A stretch of DNA of 64,000 nt from contig JAZRRE010000002.1 of the NCBI GenBank assembly GCA_045650505.1, forward strand, positions 1 to 64,000, written 5' to 3'. Position numbers and translations under genes: made by a program. This DNA comes from RGIG1681 sp045650505. GTDB lineage: Bacteria > Bacillota > Clostridia > Christensenellales > UBA1242. Position 1 is the stretch's first letter, and each line of letters opens with the position of its first letter. Positions 43,754 through 52,071 of the stretch are shown here, in pieces. Below the pieces are notes generated by a model. That model searched no databases and was not told the origin of the DNA. It saw only the letters and a list, made by a program, of their open reading frames with translations.

Positions 43754-43768
43754 AAACAAAGGTGAAAA

Positions 43769-45181
43769 ATGGGTGAAAAAAAACAGAGTATAGAAACTAC
43801 TGATGTTGATATTTTGAAAACCAACAAAAAATCTTATAAATCAAAGTTGGTTGGCATCATTTCTCTCGGCTGTGATAAAAATAGAGTTGATTCTGAAATA
43901 ATGCTTACTTATCTACGTGATGCGGGATATAGGTTTACATCAGATGCCGCTATTGCCGATATTATTATTATTAATACTTGCGGTTTTATTAAAAATGCTA
44001 GAAACGAATCTATGGATACAATTAATGAAATGAGCGAGTATAGAAGAAATCCTGATGCAAGATGTCAAAGACTTATTGTTACAGGGTGTATGCCTCAAAA
44101 ATGGTCTGGTCAAATGCGTGAGGATTTTCCAGAAGTTGATATATTTTTGGGTATTGACCAATATCCAGATATTGTTCAAATTATTGAAAAATCATTTGAA
44201 AAGAGCAAAAAGATTGTGAAAATTGGAGACCAAACATCAATTCCATTTATAAAAGATAGAATGGTTACAACTCCACTTCATTATGCATACTTAAAAATTG
44301 CAGATGGTTGTGAAAATTATTGCACATTCTGCACAATTCCATTTATTCGCGGCAAATATAAATCTCAAAGTATGGAAAATATTTTAGATGAAGCACAAAG
44401 TTTGGTTGATAATGGTGCTAGTGAACTTATTTTAGTTGCTCAAGATATTTCAAGATATGGTATGGATAAATCTGGCAAATCACAGCTTGTTCCACTTATC
44501 AAAAAACTTTCTAAAATCAACGATTTAAAAAGAATTAGACTTTTATATTGTTATCCAGAAATGGTTACTGATGAGTTGATTCACGAAATTGTGAATAACC
44601 CTAAAGTTTGCAAATATATAGACATTCCACTTCAACACATTGCAAATCCCGTGCTTAAACGAATGAATAGAAGAACAACTCACGGAGATATTGTGAATTT
44701 GTTAGACAAAATTCAAAGTCAGCCGGTTTATATTGGAATAAGAACAACTTTGATGGTTGGTTTTCCGGGTGAAACAGAACAAGATTTTGACGAACTTTGT
44801 GAATTTGTTCAAAGATATAAGCTTATGCACGTTGGTTTCTTTGCTTATTCAAAAGAAGAAGGCACTGCAGCTGCGCTTCTTCCTGAACAAATCAATGAAG
44901 ATGTTAAGAGAAAAAGATTATTGAAACTTGTTAGAATGCAGAGAAAAATTGCTCAAGAAATCAATAATAGATTTATTGGAAAAACAATTGAAGTTTGTTA
45001 TGAAGGCATTGACTATGATAGGCAATTGTTCTTTGGAAGAAGTGAATATCAAACACCAGAGGCAGATACATTGGTATTTTTCAAATCAAAACATCCACTT
45101 GAAATTGGAAAATATTATAAAGTGAAAATCACAAAATCTTTTGGTTATGATTTAAAAGGAGAGGTAGAAGAAGATGAGTAA
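43769..45181 (+). CDS. rimO: Ribosomal protein S12 methylthiotransferase RimO
   Basis: 470 residues. Radical SAM enzyme that adds a methylthio group to Asp 88/89 of S12. The N-terminal UPF0004 domain has S-L-G-C-D-K-N-R-V-D-S-E and the other cluster cysteines. The radical SAM motif C-x-x-x-C-x-x-C is present as CENYCTFC, and the C-terminal TRAM domain carries EVCYEGIDYDRQLF. The S-L-G-C-D-K-N-x-V-D form separates RimO from MiaB. Overlaps pgsA by eight bases. Confidence 0.95.
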   Translation: MGEKKQSIETTDVDILKTNKKSYKSKLVGIISLGCDKNRVDSEIMLTYLRDAGYRFTSDAAIADIIIINTCGFIKNARNESMDTINEMSEYRRNPDARCQRLIVTGCMPQKWSGQMREDFPEVDIFLGIDQYPDIVQIIEKSFEKSKKIVKIGDQTSIPFIKDRMVTTPLHYAYLKIADGCENYCTFCTIPFIRGKYKSQSMENILDEAQSLVDNGASELILVAQDISRYGMDKSGKSQLVPLIKKLSKINDLKRIRLLYCYPEMVTDELIHEIVNNPKVCKYIDIPLQHIANPVLKRMNRRTTHGDIVNLLDKIQSQPVYIGIRTTLMVGFPGETEQDFDELCEFVQRYKLMHVGFFAYSKEEGTAAALLPEQINEDVKRKRLLKLVRMQRKIAQEINNRFIGKTIEVCYEGIDYDRQLFFGRSEYQTPEADTLVFFKSKHPLEIGKYYKVKITKSFGYDLKGEVEEDE

Positions 45182-45839
45182 GATTAAAATTAAAATGAAT
45201 ATTCCAAATATTTTAACAATGGCAAGAATTTTCTGCACACCATTAATTGTGCTTATGTTTTTGCTTCCAATCAGTAATGGTGTTGGTGTTTATATTGCAC
45301 TTGGCATCTATGGTCTTGGTTGTTTAACAGACTTGCTTGATGGAAAAATCGCTAGAAAATATAATTTAATTACTGATTTTGGTAAATTTATGGACCAAAT
45401 TGCAGATAAATTTATTACAACAACTGCAATGATTTTGGTTTTATTTGCAGGTGTAACTGCAGGTTGGCTTGCTGATTGGCTTGCAATTGTAATGCTTTTA
45501 ATTGTTGTGCTTCGTGATATTTTAATCAGTGGAATTCGTATGGTTGCAGCAAACAAAAATTTTGTTATTCCAGCAGATATTTTTGGAAAGGTAAAATCAT
45601 TATTTTTAGATGTTGCAAACGTTATTCTTATTTTATATATTGCACTTAAAGCAAGTGTTGATGCAAAATTTGTTGATTATGTACAATATATCGGTCTTGC
45701 AATAATGATTGTTGGTGTGGTATTATCAATAGTGTCATGCGTTAACTATACAGTTAAAGCAATAAAAGTTCTTGCTGCAAATTCTGAAGAGAAAAGTGAA
45801 GATGAAGAAGCAGAAGAAGTTTTAGAAGATGAAGAATAA
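45174..45839 (+). CDS. pgsA: CDP-diacylglycerol-glycerol-3-phosphate 3-phosphatidyltransferase
   Basis: 221 residues. Integral membrane enzyme making phosphatidylglycerol phosphate. The CDP-alcohol phosphotransferase motif D-G-x2-A-R-x8-G-x3-D-x3-D is complete (from LLDGKIARK to GKFMDQIADK). Hydrophobic helices surround it. The last 20 residues form an acidic Glu/Asp tail, longer than normal. It starts inside the rimO stop region and precedes recA, the order in Bacillus; cinA, often between them, is missing. Confidence 0.94.
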   Translation: MSKIKIKMNIPNILTMARIFCTPLIVLMFLLPISNGVGVYIALGIYGLGCLTDLLDGKIARKYNLITDFGKFMDQIADKFITTTAMILVLFAGVTAGWLADWLAIVMLLIVVLRDILISGIRMVAANKNFVIPADIFGKVKSLFLDVANVILILYIALKASVDAKFVDYVQYIGLAIMIVGVVLSIVSCVNYTVKAIKVLAANSEEKSEDEEAEEVLEDEE

Positions 45840-45869
45840 TTTTAATTACTAATTTTAGAGGATAATATT

Positions 45870-46880
45870 ATGGTAGATAAGCAAAAAAATTTAGAGCAAG
45901 CGATTGCTCAAATTGAAAAAGAATTTGGTAAGGGAAGCATTATGCGTCTTGGAGATTTTCAAAGTCAAGACATTGATGTTATTCCAACCGGCTGTTTAAC
46001 ACTTGACTTTGCTCTTGGTGTTGGTGGTGTTCCAAGAGGTAGAATTATTGAAATTTATGGACCAGAATCTTCTGGTAAAACAACAGTTTCGCTTCATATT
46101 GTTGCTGAAGCACAAAGACTTGGTGGAACTGCTGCATTTATTGATGCAGAACACGCACTTGACCCAAACTATGCAGCACGTCTTGGTGTTGATATTAAAA
46201 ACCTTTATGTTTCTCAACCTGACACAGGTGAACAAGGTTTGGAAATTGCAGAAAGTTTGGTTCGTTCGGGCTCAATTGACATCATTGTTATTGACTCTGT
46301 TGCAGCACTTACTCCAAAAGCTGAAATTGATGGTGAAATGGGTGATAGTCACGTTGGTCTTCAAGCAAGACTTATGAGCCAAGCACTTCGTAAACTTGCA
46401 GCAATCACAAACAAAACAAAAACTTGTATTGTGTTTATCAACCAACTTCGTGAAAAAGTTGGCATTATGTTTGGAAACCCTGAAACAACACCTGGTGGAA
46501 AAGCACTTAAGTTCTATTCAAGCATTCGTCTTGATGTTAGAAAGGGTGAAGTTATTAAAGATGGTGACCAAGCTGTTGGTGCGAGAACAAAAGTTAAAGT
46601 TGTTAAAAACAAAGTTGCTCCTCCATTTAAAGTTGCTGAATTCGACATTATTTTCGGTATGGGCATTTCAAATGAATCTTGCATTTTAGATATGGCTGTT
46701 GAACATGATATTATTCAAAAGAGTGGTGCGTGGTTCAGTTATAATGGTGAAAAGATTGGTCAAGGTAGAGAAAATGTTAGAAAGTATTTACTTGAAAATC
46801 CAGCATTTGCCGAAGAAGTTTCACAAAAACTTCGTGATTTGCTTTCACCAAAAAAAGAAGAGTCTGCAGATGCAGAATAA
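45870..46880 (+). CDS. recA: Recombinase RecA
   Basis: 336 residues. Walker A G-P-E-S-S-G-K-T, the L1 and L2 DNA-binding loops and the family block QALRKLAA. RecA forms the strand-exchange filament and, where LexA exists, triggers the SOS response. No SOS box is evident upstream; it may be read through from pgsA, 30 bases earlier. The C-terminal tail is short and acidic. Ends at a strong terminator. Confidence 0.98.
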   Translation: MVDKQKNLEQAIAQIEKEFGKGSIMRLGDFQSQDIDVIPTGCLTLDFALGVGGVPRGRIIEIYGPESSGKTTVSLHIVAEAQRLGGTAAFIDAEHALDPNYAARLGVDIKNLYVSQPDTGEQGLEIAESLVRSGSIDIIVIDSVAALTPKAEIDGEMGDSHVGLQARLMSQALRKLAAITNKTKTCIVFINQLREKVGIMFGNPETTPGGKALKFYSSIRLDVRKGEVIKDGDQAVGARTKVKVVKNKVAPPFKVAEFDIIFGMGISNESCILDMAVEHDIIQKSGAWFSYNGEKIGQGRENVRKYLLENPAFAEEVSQKLRDLLSPKKEESADAE

Positions 46881-46893
46881 TTATTTAAAATAG

Positions 46894-46920
46894 AAACATA
46901 GCAAATTTGCTATGTTTTTT
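46894..46920 (+). terminator. recA terminator
   Basis: Perfect palindrome AAACATAGCAAA / TTTGCTATGTTT (46894-46917) with T run. Confidence 0.92.
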
Positions 46921-46966
46921 TATTGTTTAAAATTTTATTTTTGGTTAACCTAATATTTGATATGAC

Positions 46967-46996
46967 TTGACAATTAAAAAATTTATATGATAAAAT
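46967..46996 (+). promoter_or_regulatory. rny promoter
   Basis: TTGACA (46967-46972), 18-base spacer, TAAAAT (46991-46996). Leader of about 65 bases. Confidence 0.6.
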
Positions 46997-47067
46997 TTAT
47001 ATGTGAGAAATTGGTTGTTTGATATTTCTAATTTTTACACATTATTAAATTTTAAGGGGAACAATAT

Positions 47068-48627
47068 ATGGTAGTAGGTATAATTATATCTAGCATTGTT
47101 TCCTTGGCGATAGGTGGAGTTGCATCTTATTTCATTTCAATAAAGATGCTCGAAAAGAAGTTAGGCAACGCTAAAAATGTTGCTGAAAAAACCATTAAAG
47201 ATGCTGAAGAAAAGGCATCTTCTATTAAAAAGGAAGCGATTTTAGAAGCTAAAGAAGAGGCTTTAAAAATGAAAGTAGATTCTGAAAATGAATGCAAAGA
47301 GCGTAGAGCTGAAGTTCAAAAAATGGAATCTAGAATTATGGAAAAAGAGGCTGCTCTTGATAGAAAGAGTGATACTCTTGACCAAAAAATGCAAGCAATT
47401 GATGATGCTAAAGCAGAACTTGAAAACAAAAAACAAGAACTTGAAAATTCTAAACAAGAAATTGTTAAAGAAAAAGAAAATATTGCAAAAGAACTTGAAA
47501 GAGTTGCAGGTCTTTCAAGAGAAGAAGCAAAAAAACAAGTTGTTGATTCAATTATTGATGATGCAAGAAAAGATGCTGGAAACATTGTTCGTGATATTGA
47601 AAACGAAGCAAGAGAAGAAGGCGAAAAGAAAGCAAGAGATATCATTACTCTTGCAATTCAAAAATGTGCAACAGACCAAACTGCAGATGTTACTGTTACA
47701 ACGGTAACACTTCCAACTGATGAAATGAAAGGAAGAATTATTGGTCGTGAAGGCAGAAACATTAGAGCAATTGAAAACGCAACAGGTGTTGACCTTATTG
47801 TTGATGATACTCCTGATGCTGTAACACTTTCATCATTTGACCCAATTAGAAGAGAAGTTGCAAGACTCACTCTTGAAAAACTTATCAATGATGGTAGAAT
47901 TCACCCAGGCAGAATTGAAGACATTGTTGCAAAAGTTCAAAAAGATATTGAACAAACAATTAAAGATGCTGGTGAAAACGCTAGTTTTGAAGCAGGTGTG
48001 TTCAACTTACACCCTGAAATGATTAAAATTTTGGGAAGACTTAAATACAGAACAAGTTATGGTCAAAATGTGTTAAAACACAGTTTAGAAACTTGTTACA
48101 TTGCTGGACTTCTTGCTGGAGAACTTGGTGCAAATGTTCAAATAGCAAAACGTGCAGGTCTTCTTCACGATATTGGAAAAGCATTAGACTTTGAAATGGA
48201 AGGCACCCATGTTTCAATCGGTGTTGATGTTGCTAAAAAATATAAAGAAAGCCCAGAAGTTATTCATTGTATTGAAGCACACCATGGTGGTGTTGAATTT
48301 AAGTCAATCGAGGCAATTTTAGTTCAAGTTGCTGATGCAATTTCAAGTGCTAGACCTGGTGCAAGACGCGAATCTCTTGATGCTTATGTTAAAAGACTTG
48401 AGAAACTTGAAGAAATTGCAAAGAGCTTTAAAGGCGTTGAATCTTCATTTGCAATTCAAGCTGGTCGTGAAATTAGAATTGCAGTTAAACCAGAAGAAGT
48501 TGATGATGCATCAATGGTTATCCTTGCTAAAGAAATTGCAAGAAAGATTGAAGCAGAACTTGAATATCCTGGTCAAATCAAGGTTAATATCATTCGTGAA
48601 ACAAGAGCAACAGATGTTGCTTCATAG
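47068..48627 (+). CDS. rny: Ribonuclease Y
   Basis: 519 residues. One N-terminal membrane helix, a long coiled coil (about 25-200, Glu/Lys/Ala-rich), a KH domain (GRIIGREGRNIRAIE) and an HD domain with L-L-H-D-I-G-K. This endoribonuclease starts mRNA decay in Firmicutes and is tethered to the membrane. Its own promoter and terminator make it a single-gene unit right after recA, the order in Bacillus. Confidence 0.98.
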   Translation: MVVGIIISSIVSLAIGGVASYFISIKMLEKKLGNAKNVAEKTIKDAEEKASSIKKEAILEAKEEALKMKVDSENECKERRAEVQKMESRIMEKEAALDRKSDTLDQKMQAIDDAKAELENKKQELENSKQEIVKEKENIAKELERVAGLSREEAKKQVVDSIIDDARKDAGNIVRDIENEAREEGEKKARDIITLAIQKCATDQTADVTVTTVTLPTDEMKGRIIGREGRNIRAIENATGVDLIVDDTPDAVTLSSFDPIRREVARLTLEKLINDGRIHPGRIEDIVAKVQKDIEQTIKDAGENASFEAGVFNLHPEMIKILGRLKYRTSYGQNVLKHSLETCYIAGLLAGELGANVQIAKRAGLLHDIGKALDFEMEGTHVSIGVDVAKKYKESPEVIHCIEAHHGGVEFKSIEAILVQVADAISSARPGARRESLDAYVKRLEKLEEIAKSFKGVESSFAIQAGREIRIAVKPEEVDDASMVILAKEIARKIEAELEYPGQIKVNIIRETRATDVAS

Positions 48628-48631
48628 TAAA

Positions 48632-48662
48632 AAGATGACTCAATTTGAGTCATCTTTTTTTA
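48632..48662 (+). terminator. Terminator shared by rny and the reverse radical SAM gene
   Basis: AAGATGACTC / GAGTCATCTT arms (48632-48641, 48647-48656), A run on the left and T run on the right. It serves both converging genes. Confidence 0.9.
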
Positions 48663-49640
48663 TTGCATTTCTTGTGCTGCCTTGTCAAGATAATAATAAA
48701 AAATTGCATTCTTTTTGTTTCCAATTTTTTGATATCTTCTAATTAATTTTTTAGGGGCTTTCATTGAAGCAAAAAGTTGATTTCTTGCTTTGTTATAGCC
48801 ACTATCATTTGTTTCGTAAGCATTCATGTTTGATAACAATTGACTTGTTGAAATTGTTTTTATATTTCCGTATGAAAATGTTTTTTCATTTTCAAATGAA
48901 ATGTTTACGGGAATAACTTCACCATCACACGAAATAACAAGAATGTTTCCAAGAAGTAGCAATTGATTTTTAATGTTTACAAATGGATAAGGTAAAGTTA
49001 AATATTTTTGCATTGGAACTTTGTGAACAGAACTTGGAAGATTTTTGGCTCTACCTTCATCATAAACATCCATATCAGATTCAAGTCTGCATTCAATTGA
49101 TTCTTCACCGAATCGTTGTCCAAATTTAGCAATATTTTCAAACAACTGTTCAAGGGTTATTCCGTGATTTTGAATTTGGTCTAAATGATAATCATCAAAA
49201 CTGAAACACACGAACATAGGAATAACTTTTTCATTTTTGTCAGATGTAAAAAAATTTGGAGCATCTTCGCAAGAAATTACATAATTTCTTATTTCATCAA
49301 GTGCATCTAACACTTCGTCATTAACAATGCTTCCATTGCTGGTGAAATTTGAATGATGAACAATAACATTATGTTCTTTTAGTTTTTTTGCAACAAGTCT
49401 AATTTTTTCAGGAACAAGTGTAATTTCGCCACCACCAAGTGATAAATTGTCAATATAAGCAAATTTTTCAAAAACAGCATCAAGAACTTCTTCAGTAATT
49501 TCTTTATTTGTGCAATTTCCACGCATACAATGCGCACAAGAAAAATTGCACTTTTGAGTTAGAATGAGTTCTAAATCAACACATGCAAGTTTATGTTCAT
49601 TAAATTTTGACATATCTTGTTTTTTTCTATATAATTCCAT
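48660..49640 (-). CDS. Radical SAM protein of unknown function
   Basis: 326 residues. The cluster motif is C-x-x-x-C-x-x-C as C-N-F-S-C-A-H-C near residue 32, followed by the S-A-M-binding L-G-G-G-E-I-T-L. Further Cys lie in RGNCTN and ISCED. No SPASM-type Cys array is clear. The C-terminal part is not recognisable, and there is no peptide substrate gene nearby. ATG 49640 has no Shine-Dalgarno sequence but stands six bases after a TATAAT box. An internal Met at residue 10 is an alternative start. Confidence 0.8.
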   Translation of the reverse strand: MELYRKKQDMSKFNEHKLACVDLELILTQKCNFSCAHCMRGNCTNKEITEEVLDAVFEKFAYIDNLSLGGGEITLVPEKIRLVAKKLKEHNVIVHHSNFTSNGSIVNDEVLDALDEIRNYVISCEDAPNFFTSDKNEKVIPMFVCFSFDDYHLDQIQNHGITLEQLFENIAKFGQRFGEESIECRLESDMDVYDEGRAKNLPSSVHKVPMQKYLTLPYPFVNIKNQLLLLGNILVISCDGEVIPVNISFENEKTFSYGNIKTISTSQLLSNMNAYETNDSGYNKARNQLFASMKAPKKLIRRYQKIGNKKNAIFYYYLDKAAQEMQ

Positions 49641-49646
49641 ATAGTT

Positions 49647-49675
49647 ATTATAACATACTTATTTATTAATTTCAA
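49647..49675 (-). promoter_or_regulatory. Promoter giving a leaderless start for the radical SAM gene
   Basis: On the minus strand: TTGAAA (49675-49670), 17-base spacer, TATAAT (49652-49647), six bases, then ATG at 49640. Confidence 0.75.
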
Positions 49676-49708
49676 TATTAAATAAAATTTAAAAATTTTA
49701 GCACTTTG

Positions 49709-49737
49709 TGTCAAAAGTTTTAATACAAAAATATAAT
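49709..49737 (+). promoter_or_regulatory. Promoter giving a near-leaderless start for the dipeptidase
   Basis: TATAAT (49732-49737) ends five bases before ATG 49743. The -35 is weak (TGTCAA at 49709, 17-base spacer). Confidence 0.5.
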
Positions 49738-49742
49738 AAAAT

Positions 49743-50564
49743 ATGTTTAAGATTTTTGATTTACACAATGATTATTTTTTTAAACTTAATAGTGACATAA
49801 AGAAAAATAATTATTTTTTAAAAAATGATGAATATATTGATAAAGTTATAACTGCAATTTGGACAAGTGAGTTAAATGAAACTGAAAGTTTATCAGCAAT
49901 AAAAAGGGCAAGGAATTATGTGAATAAAACAAACAAAACGAATCTTGCTGTTGAAGATTTGCATTTTTTAAACAAAGATAATTTTGCTTTATTTTTGAAA
50001 TATAGACCGGTTTATGCAGGACTTGTTTGGAATCGAACAAATTGTATTGCTGGTGGGGCTTTTGAGAGTGGAAGGCTTACTTTATTTGGAAAGAATGTTA
50101 TTAAAGAATTTGAAAAGAATGATATTGTGATAGATGTGGCACACTTAAATGAAGAAAGTTTTGCCGATGTTTTAAAATGTTCAAGAAAACCTGTGATATG
50201 TTCACATACCGCATTTTTTGGAAAGAATGAACATAAACGAAATTTAAAAGATTATCAAATCAAAGAGATAATTCAAACAGGAGGAATTGTTGGCATTTCT
50301 TTTGTTTCAGATTTTTTAAATGCAACAAATAAATCAACAGTTAGTGATGTTGTGTCACATATTGATTATTTTGCTTGCAAATTTGGAATTAATAATCTTG
50401 CTATTGGAAGTGATTATTTTGGAACATACCATATAACAAAAAATTTAGAAAATTATAAAAAATTAACTTTAAAACTTTCAAGTGAACTTTTGAAAATGGG
50501 ATATACAGAAAAGAGCATAAACAAAATATTTTGTGAAAATGCGAGTAATTTCTTTGGATTTTGA
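49743..50564 (+). CDS. M19 (membrane/renal) dipeptidase family protein
   Basis: 273 residues, somewhat shorter than usual members (about 310-400). Metal ligands recognisable: H-x-D as D-L-H-N-D near the start, the bridging Glu in AVEDLHFL, a His in CSHTAFFG, and the late I-G-S-D-Y-F-G block with catalytic Asp. V-G-I-S-F-V precedes it. It cleaves dipeptides, including D-amino-acid forms in some members. No signal peptide, so probably cytosolic. No Shine-Dalgarno sequence; -10 box five bases upstream. Confidence 0.85.
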   Translation: MFKIFDLHNDYFFKLNSDIKKNNYFLKNDEYIDKVITAIWTSELNETESLSAIKRARNYVNKTNKTNLAVEDLHFLNKDNFALFLKYRPVYAGLVWNRTNCIAGGAFESGRLTLFGKNVIKEFEKNDIVIDVAHLNEESFADVLKCSRKPVICSHTAFFGKNEHKRNLKDYQIKEIIQTGGIVGISFVSDFLNATNKSTVSDVVSHIDYFACKFGINNLAIGSDYFGTYHITKNLENYKKLTLKLSSELLKMGYTEKSINKIFCENASNFFGF

Positions 50565-50587
50565 AGCAAAAATGCAAAAATTTCTCA

Positions 50588-50616
50588 TTGACTGCAAATA
50601 TAAAATGTGATAAAAT
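50588..50616 (+). promoter_or_regulatory. Promoter of the 109-residue protein gene
   Basis: TTGACT (50588-50593), 17-base spacer, TAAAAT (50611-50616). The -10 box is inside the palindrome at 50604-50625. Confidence 0.7.
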
Positions 50617-50625
50617 TATCACATT
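50604..50625 (+). promoter_or_regulatory. Perfect 22-bp palindrome over a -10 box, probable operator
   Basis: AATGTGATAA - AA - TTATCACATT: ten-base arms without mismatch, covering the -10 box and the expected start. The half-site TGTGA/TCACA recalls CRP/FNR or Rex sites, but the gap is 8 rather than 6 bases, so the binding protein is unknown. Confidence 0.65.
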
Positions 50626-50643
50626 AAATTTATGAGGAATTTT

Positions 50644-50973
50644 ATGGCAAATAAAGAACAAAAATTAACAATCACAGGACTTCGCAGTTACTTAAATGAA
50701 TGGTTTGATGGAACATTATCAATGGGATTGCTAAATGGTAAAAATAATGAATCTTTTAATTTTGTTATTGTTGAATCAAAAAATCATAATTTGATATATT
50801 CTTGCAATTTTAAAGATAATGAGTATAGGGGTGAAGATGAAACAATTTGTTCAACAGCAGGGATTATTGATGAGGAATTTAGAGGTGTAATTGAAAAATG
50901 TATTGCACTTGATAAGCAAATTGCTGAATACAGAGAAAAAGAACAAAGTAATAATCAACCACAAAAAGCGTAA
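50644..50973 (+). CDS. Unknown 109-residue protein
   Basis: 109 residues from ATG 50644, with GAGGA six bases upstream; an ATG twelve bases earlier sits on the Shine-Dalgarno. Soluble, acidic, no membrane segment. Residues 5-75 look like alternating strands (F-N-F-V-I-V-E, L-I-Y-S-C-N-F), residues 78-105 like a charged helix with a Gln/Asn-rich end. I do not recognise a family. It stands alone between its palindrome-covered promoter and a terminator, so it is probably an individually regulated gene. Confidence 0.6.
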   Translation: MANKEQKLTITGLRSYLNEWFDGTLSMGLLNGKNNESFNFVIVESKNHNLIYSCNFKDNEYRGEDETICSTAGIIDEEFRGVIEKCIALDKQIAEYREKEQSNNQPQKA

Positions 50974-50977
50974 CGTA

Positions 50978-51007
50978 AAAGCCGATGATGGAAAATCATT
51001 GGTTTTT
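50978..51007 (+). terminator. Terminator after the 109-residue protein gene
   Basis: GCCGATGAT / ATCATTGGT arms (50981-50989, 50995-51003; two G-U pairs), T run. Confidence 0.75.
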
Positions 51008-51042
51008 ATTTTGCACAAAAATTTGTTAAATTATAGAATATT

Positions 51043-51071
51043 TTGCAAATTTCTAGATATTGTGATATGAT
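51043..51071 (+). promoter_or_regulatory. nrnA promoter
   Basis: TTGCAA (51043-51048), 17-base spacer, TATGAT (51066-51071). Confidence 0.65.
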
Positions 51072-51100
51072 TTAATTGGAAATTTGTAAATAGGTGAAAT

Positions 51101-52057
51101 ATGAATTATTTGAAGATTATAAAAAAAGCCAAAAAGATAGCATTATTTGCACATTCAAGTCCTGACCCAGACACTATTGGTTCTGTAATTGGGTTTTATA
51201 ATGCACTTTTAAAACTTGGCAAAAATGTAGATTTATTTTGTGAAGATGATATTCCTGAAAGTTATTCATTTTTAGAAGATACAATATATTTCAATAAAGA
51301 ATCGTTTAATAAAGAAAATTATGACTTGCTTATTGCGATTGATGTTGCAAGTGCACATATGTTTGGAAAATTTGAAGATGACTTTATGTCACACACAAAC
51401 ACACTTCGTATAGACCATCATCAAAAAGGCGAACTTCATGCAAAATACAATGTTGTTGAAATTTGCAGTGCTTGTGCAATTTTGATTTTTAAAATTATTC
51501 AAAAGTTAAAAGTTAAAGTAGATGCAAAAATTGCAACACCATTATATCTTGCAATATGTGGGGATACCGGTCTTTTTAGAAATAATAATACTGATAGTGA
51601 AACTTTTGATGTTGCAGGAAAGCTTCTTGAAAATGGTGCTGAAATTAGAAGGGTTTATGGTGAATTTTTTGACAAGAAGAATGTTGCATATATCAAACTT
51701 TCATCAAGTGTGCTTTTAAATGCAAGAGTCAATGATGATTATGGTTTTGTTATAATGAATGCATCAAAAGAAGATTATGAAAAATTTGGTGCATCAACTG
51801 ATGAAAATGTTGGCAATCTTGCAAATACATATTTAAATTGTGGATATAAAGTTGCAGTTGTAATTAAAGAAAAAGAAGATGGACTTCATTGTAGTTTACG
51901 TTCGAAATTTGAGTATGATTGTTCTAAAATTGCAGAAGTATTTGGTGGTGGCGGTCATAAAAACGCATCGGGTTGCAAGTTTGAAACAACTATCACCAAG
52001 GCCGAACAAGAACTTGAAAAAGCAATAATAAACTATTTATCAACAGAAGAATTTTAG
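51101..52057 (+). CDS. DHH-family phosphoesterase, NrnA-like
   Basis: 318 residues. DHH domain with H-S-S-P-D-P-D-T (motif I), a D-V-A motif, I-D-H-H (motif III) and a late Asp (CGDTGLF), then DHHA1 with the substrate block GGGGHKNASGC. These enzymes degrade nanoRNA and/or pAp, and some degrade cyclic di-AMP products. Length fits NrnA (about 310-320). It is followed 14 bases later by fhs. The exact substrate cannot be told from sequence. Confidence 0.92.
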   Translation: MNYLKIIKKAKKIALFAHSSPDPDTIGSVIGFYNALLKLGKNVDLFCEDDIPESYSFLEDTIYFNKESFNKENYDLLIAIDVASAHMFGKFEDDFMSHTNTLRIDHHQKGELHAKYNVVEICSACAILIFKIIQKLKVKVDAKIATPLYLAICGDTGLFRNNNTDSETFDVAGKLLENGAEIRRVYGEFFDKKNVAYIKLSSSVLLNARVNDDYGFVIMNASKEDYEKFGASTDENVGNLANTYLNCGYKVAVVIKEKEDGLHCSLRSKFEYDCSKIAEVFGGGGHKNASGCKFETTITKAEQELEKAIINYLSTEEF

Positions 52058-52071
52058 GGGAGGAAAGATAT

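Noticed and set aside
50604..50625. CRP, FNR or Rex site
   Set aside because: The half-sites are 8 bases apart instead of 6 (CRP, Rex), and the FNR core is absent; kept as an operator of unknown factor.
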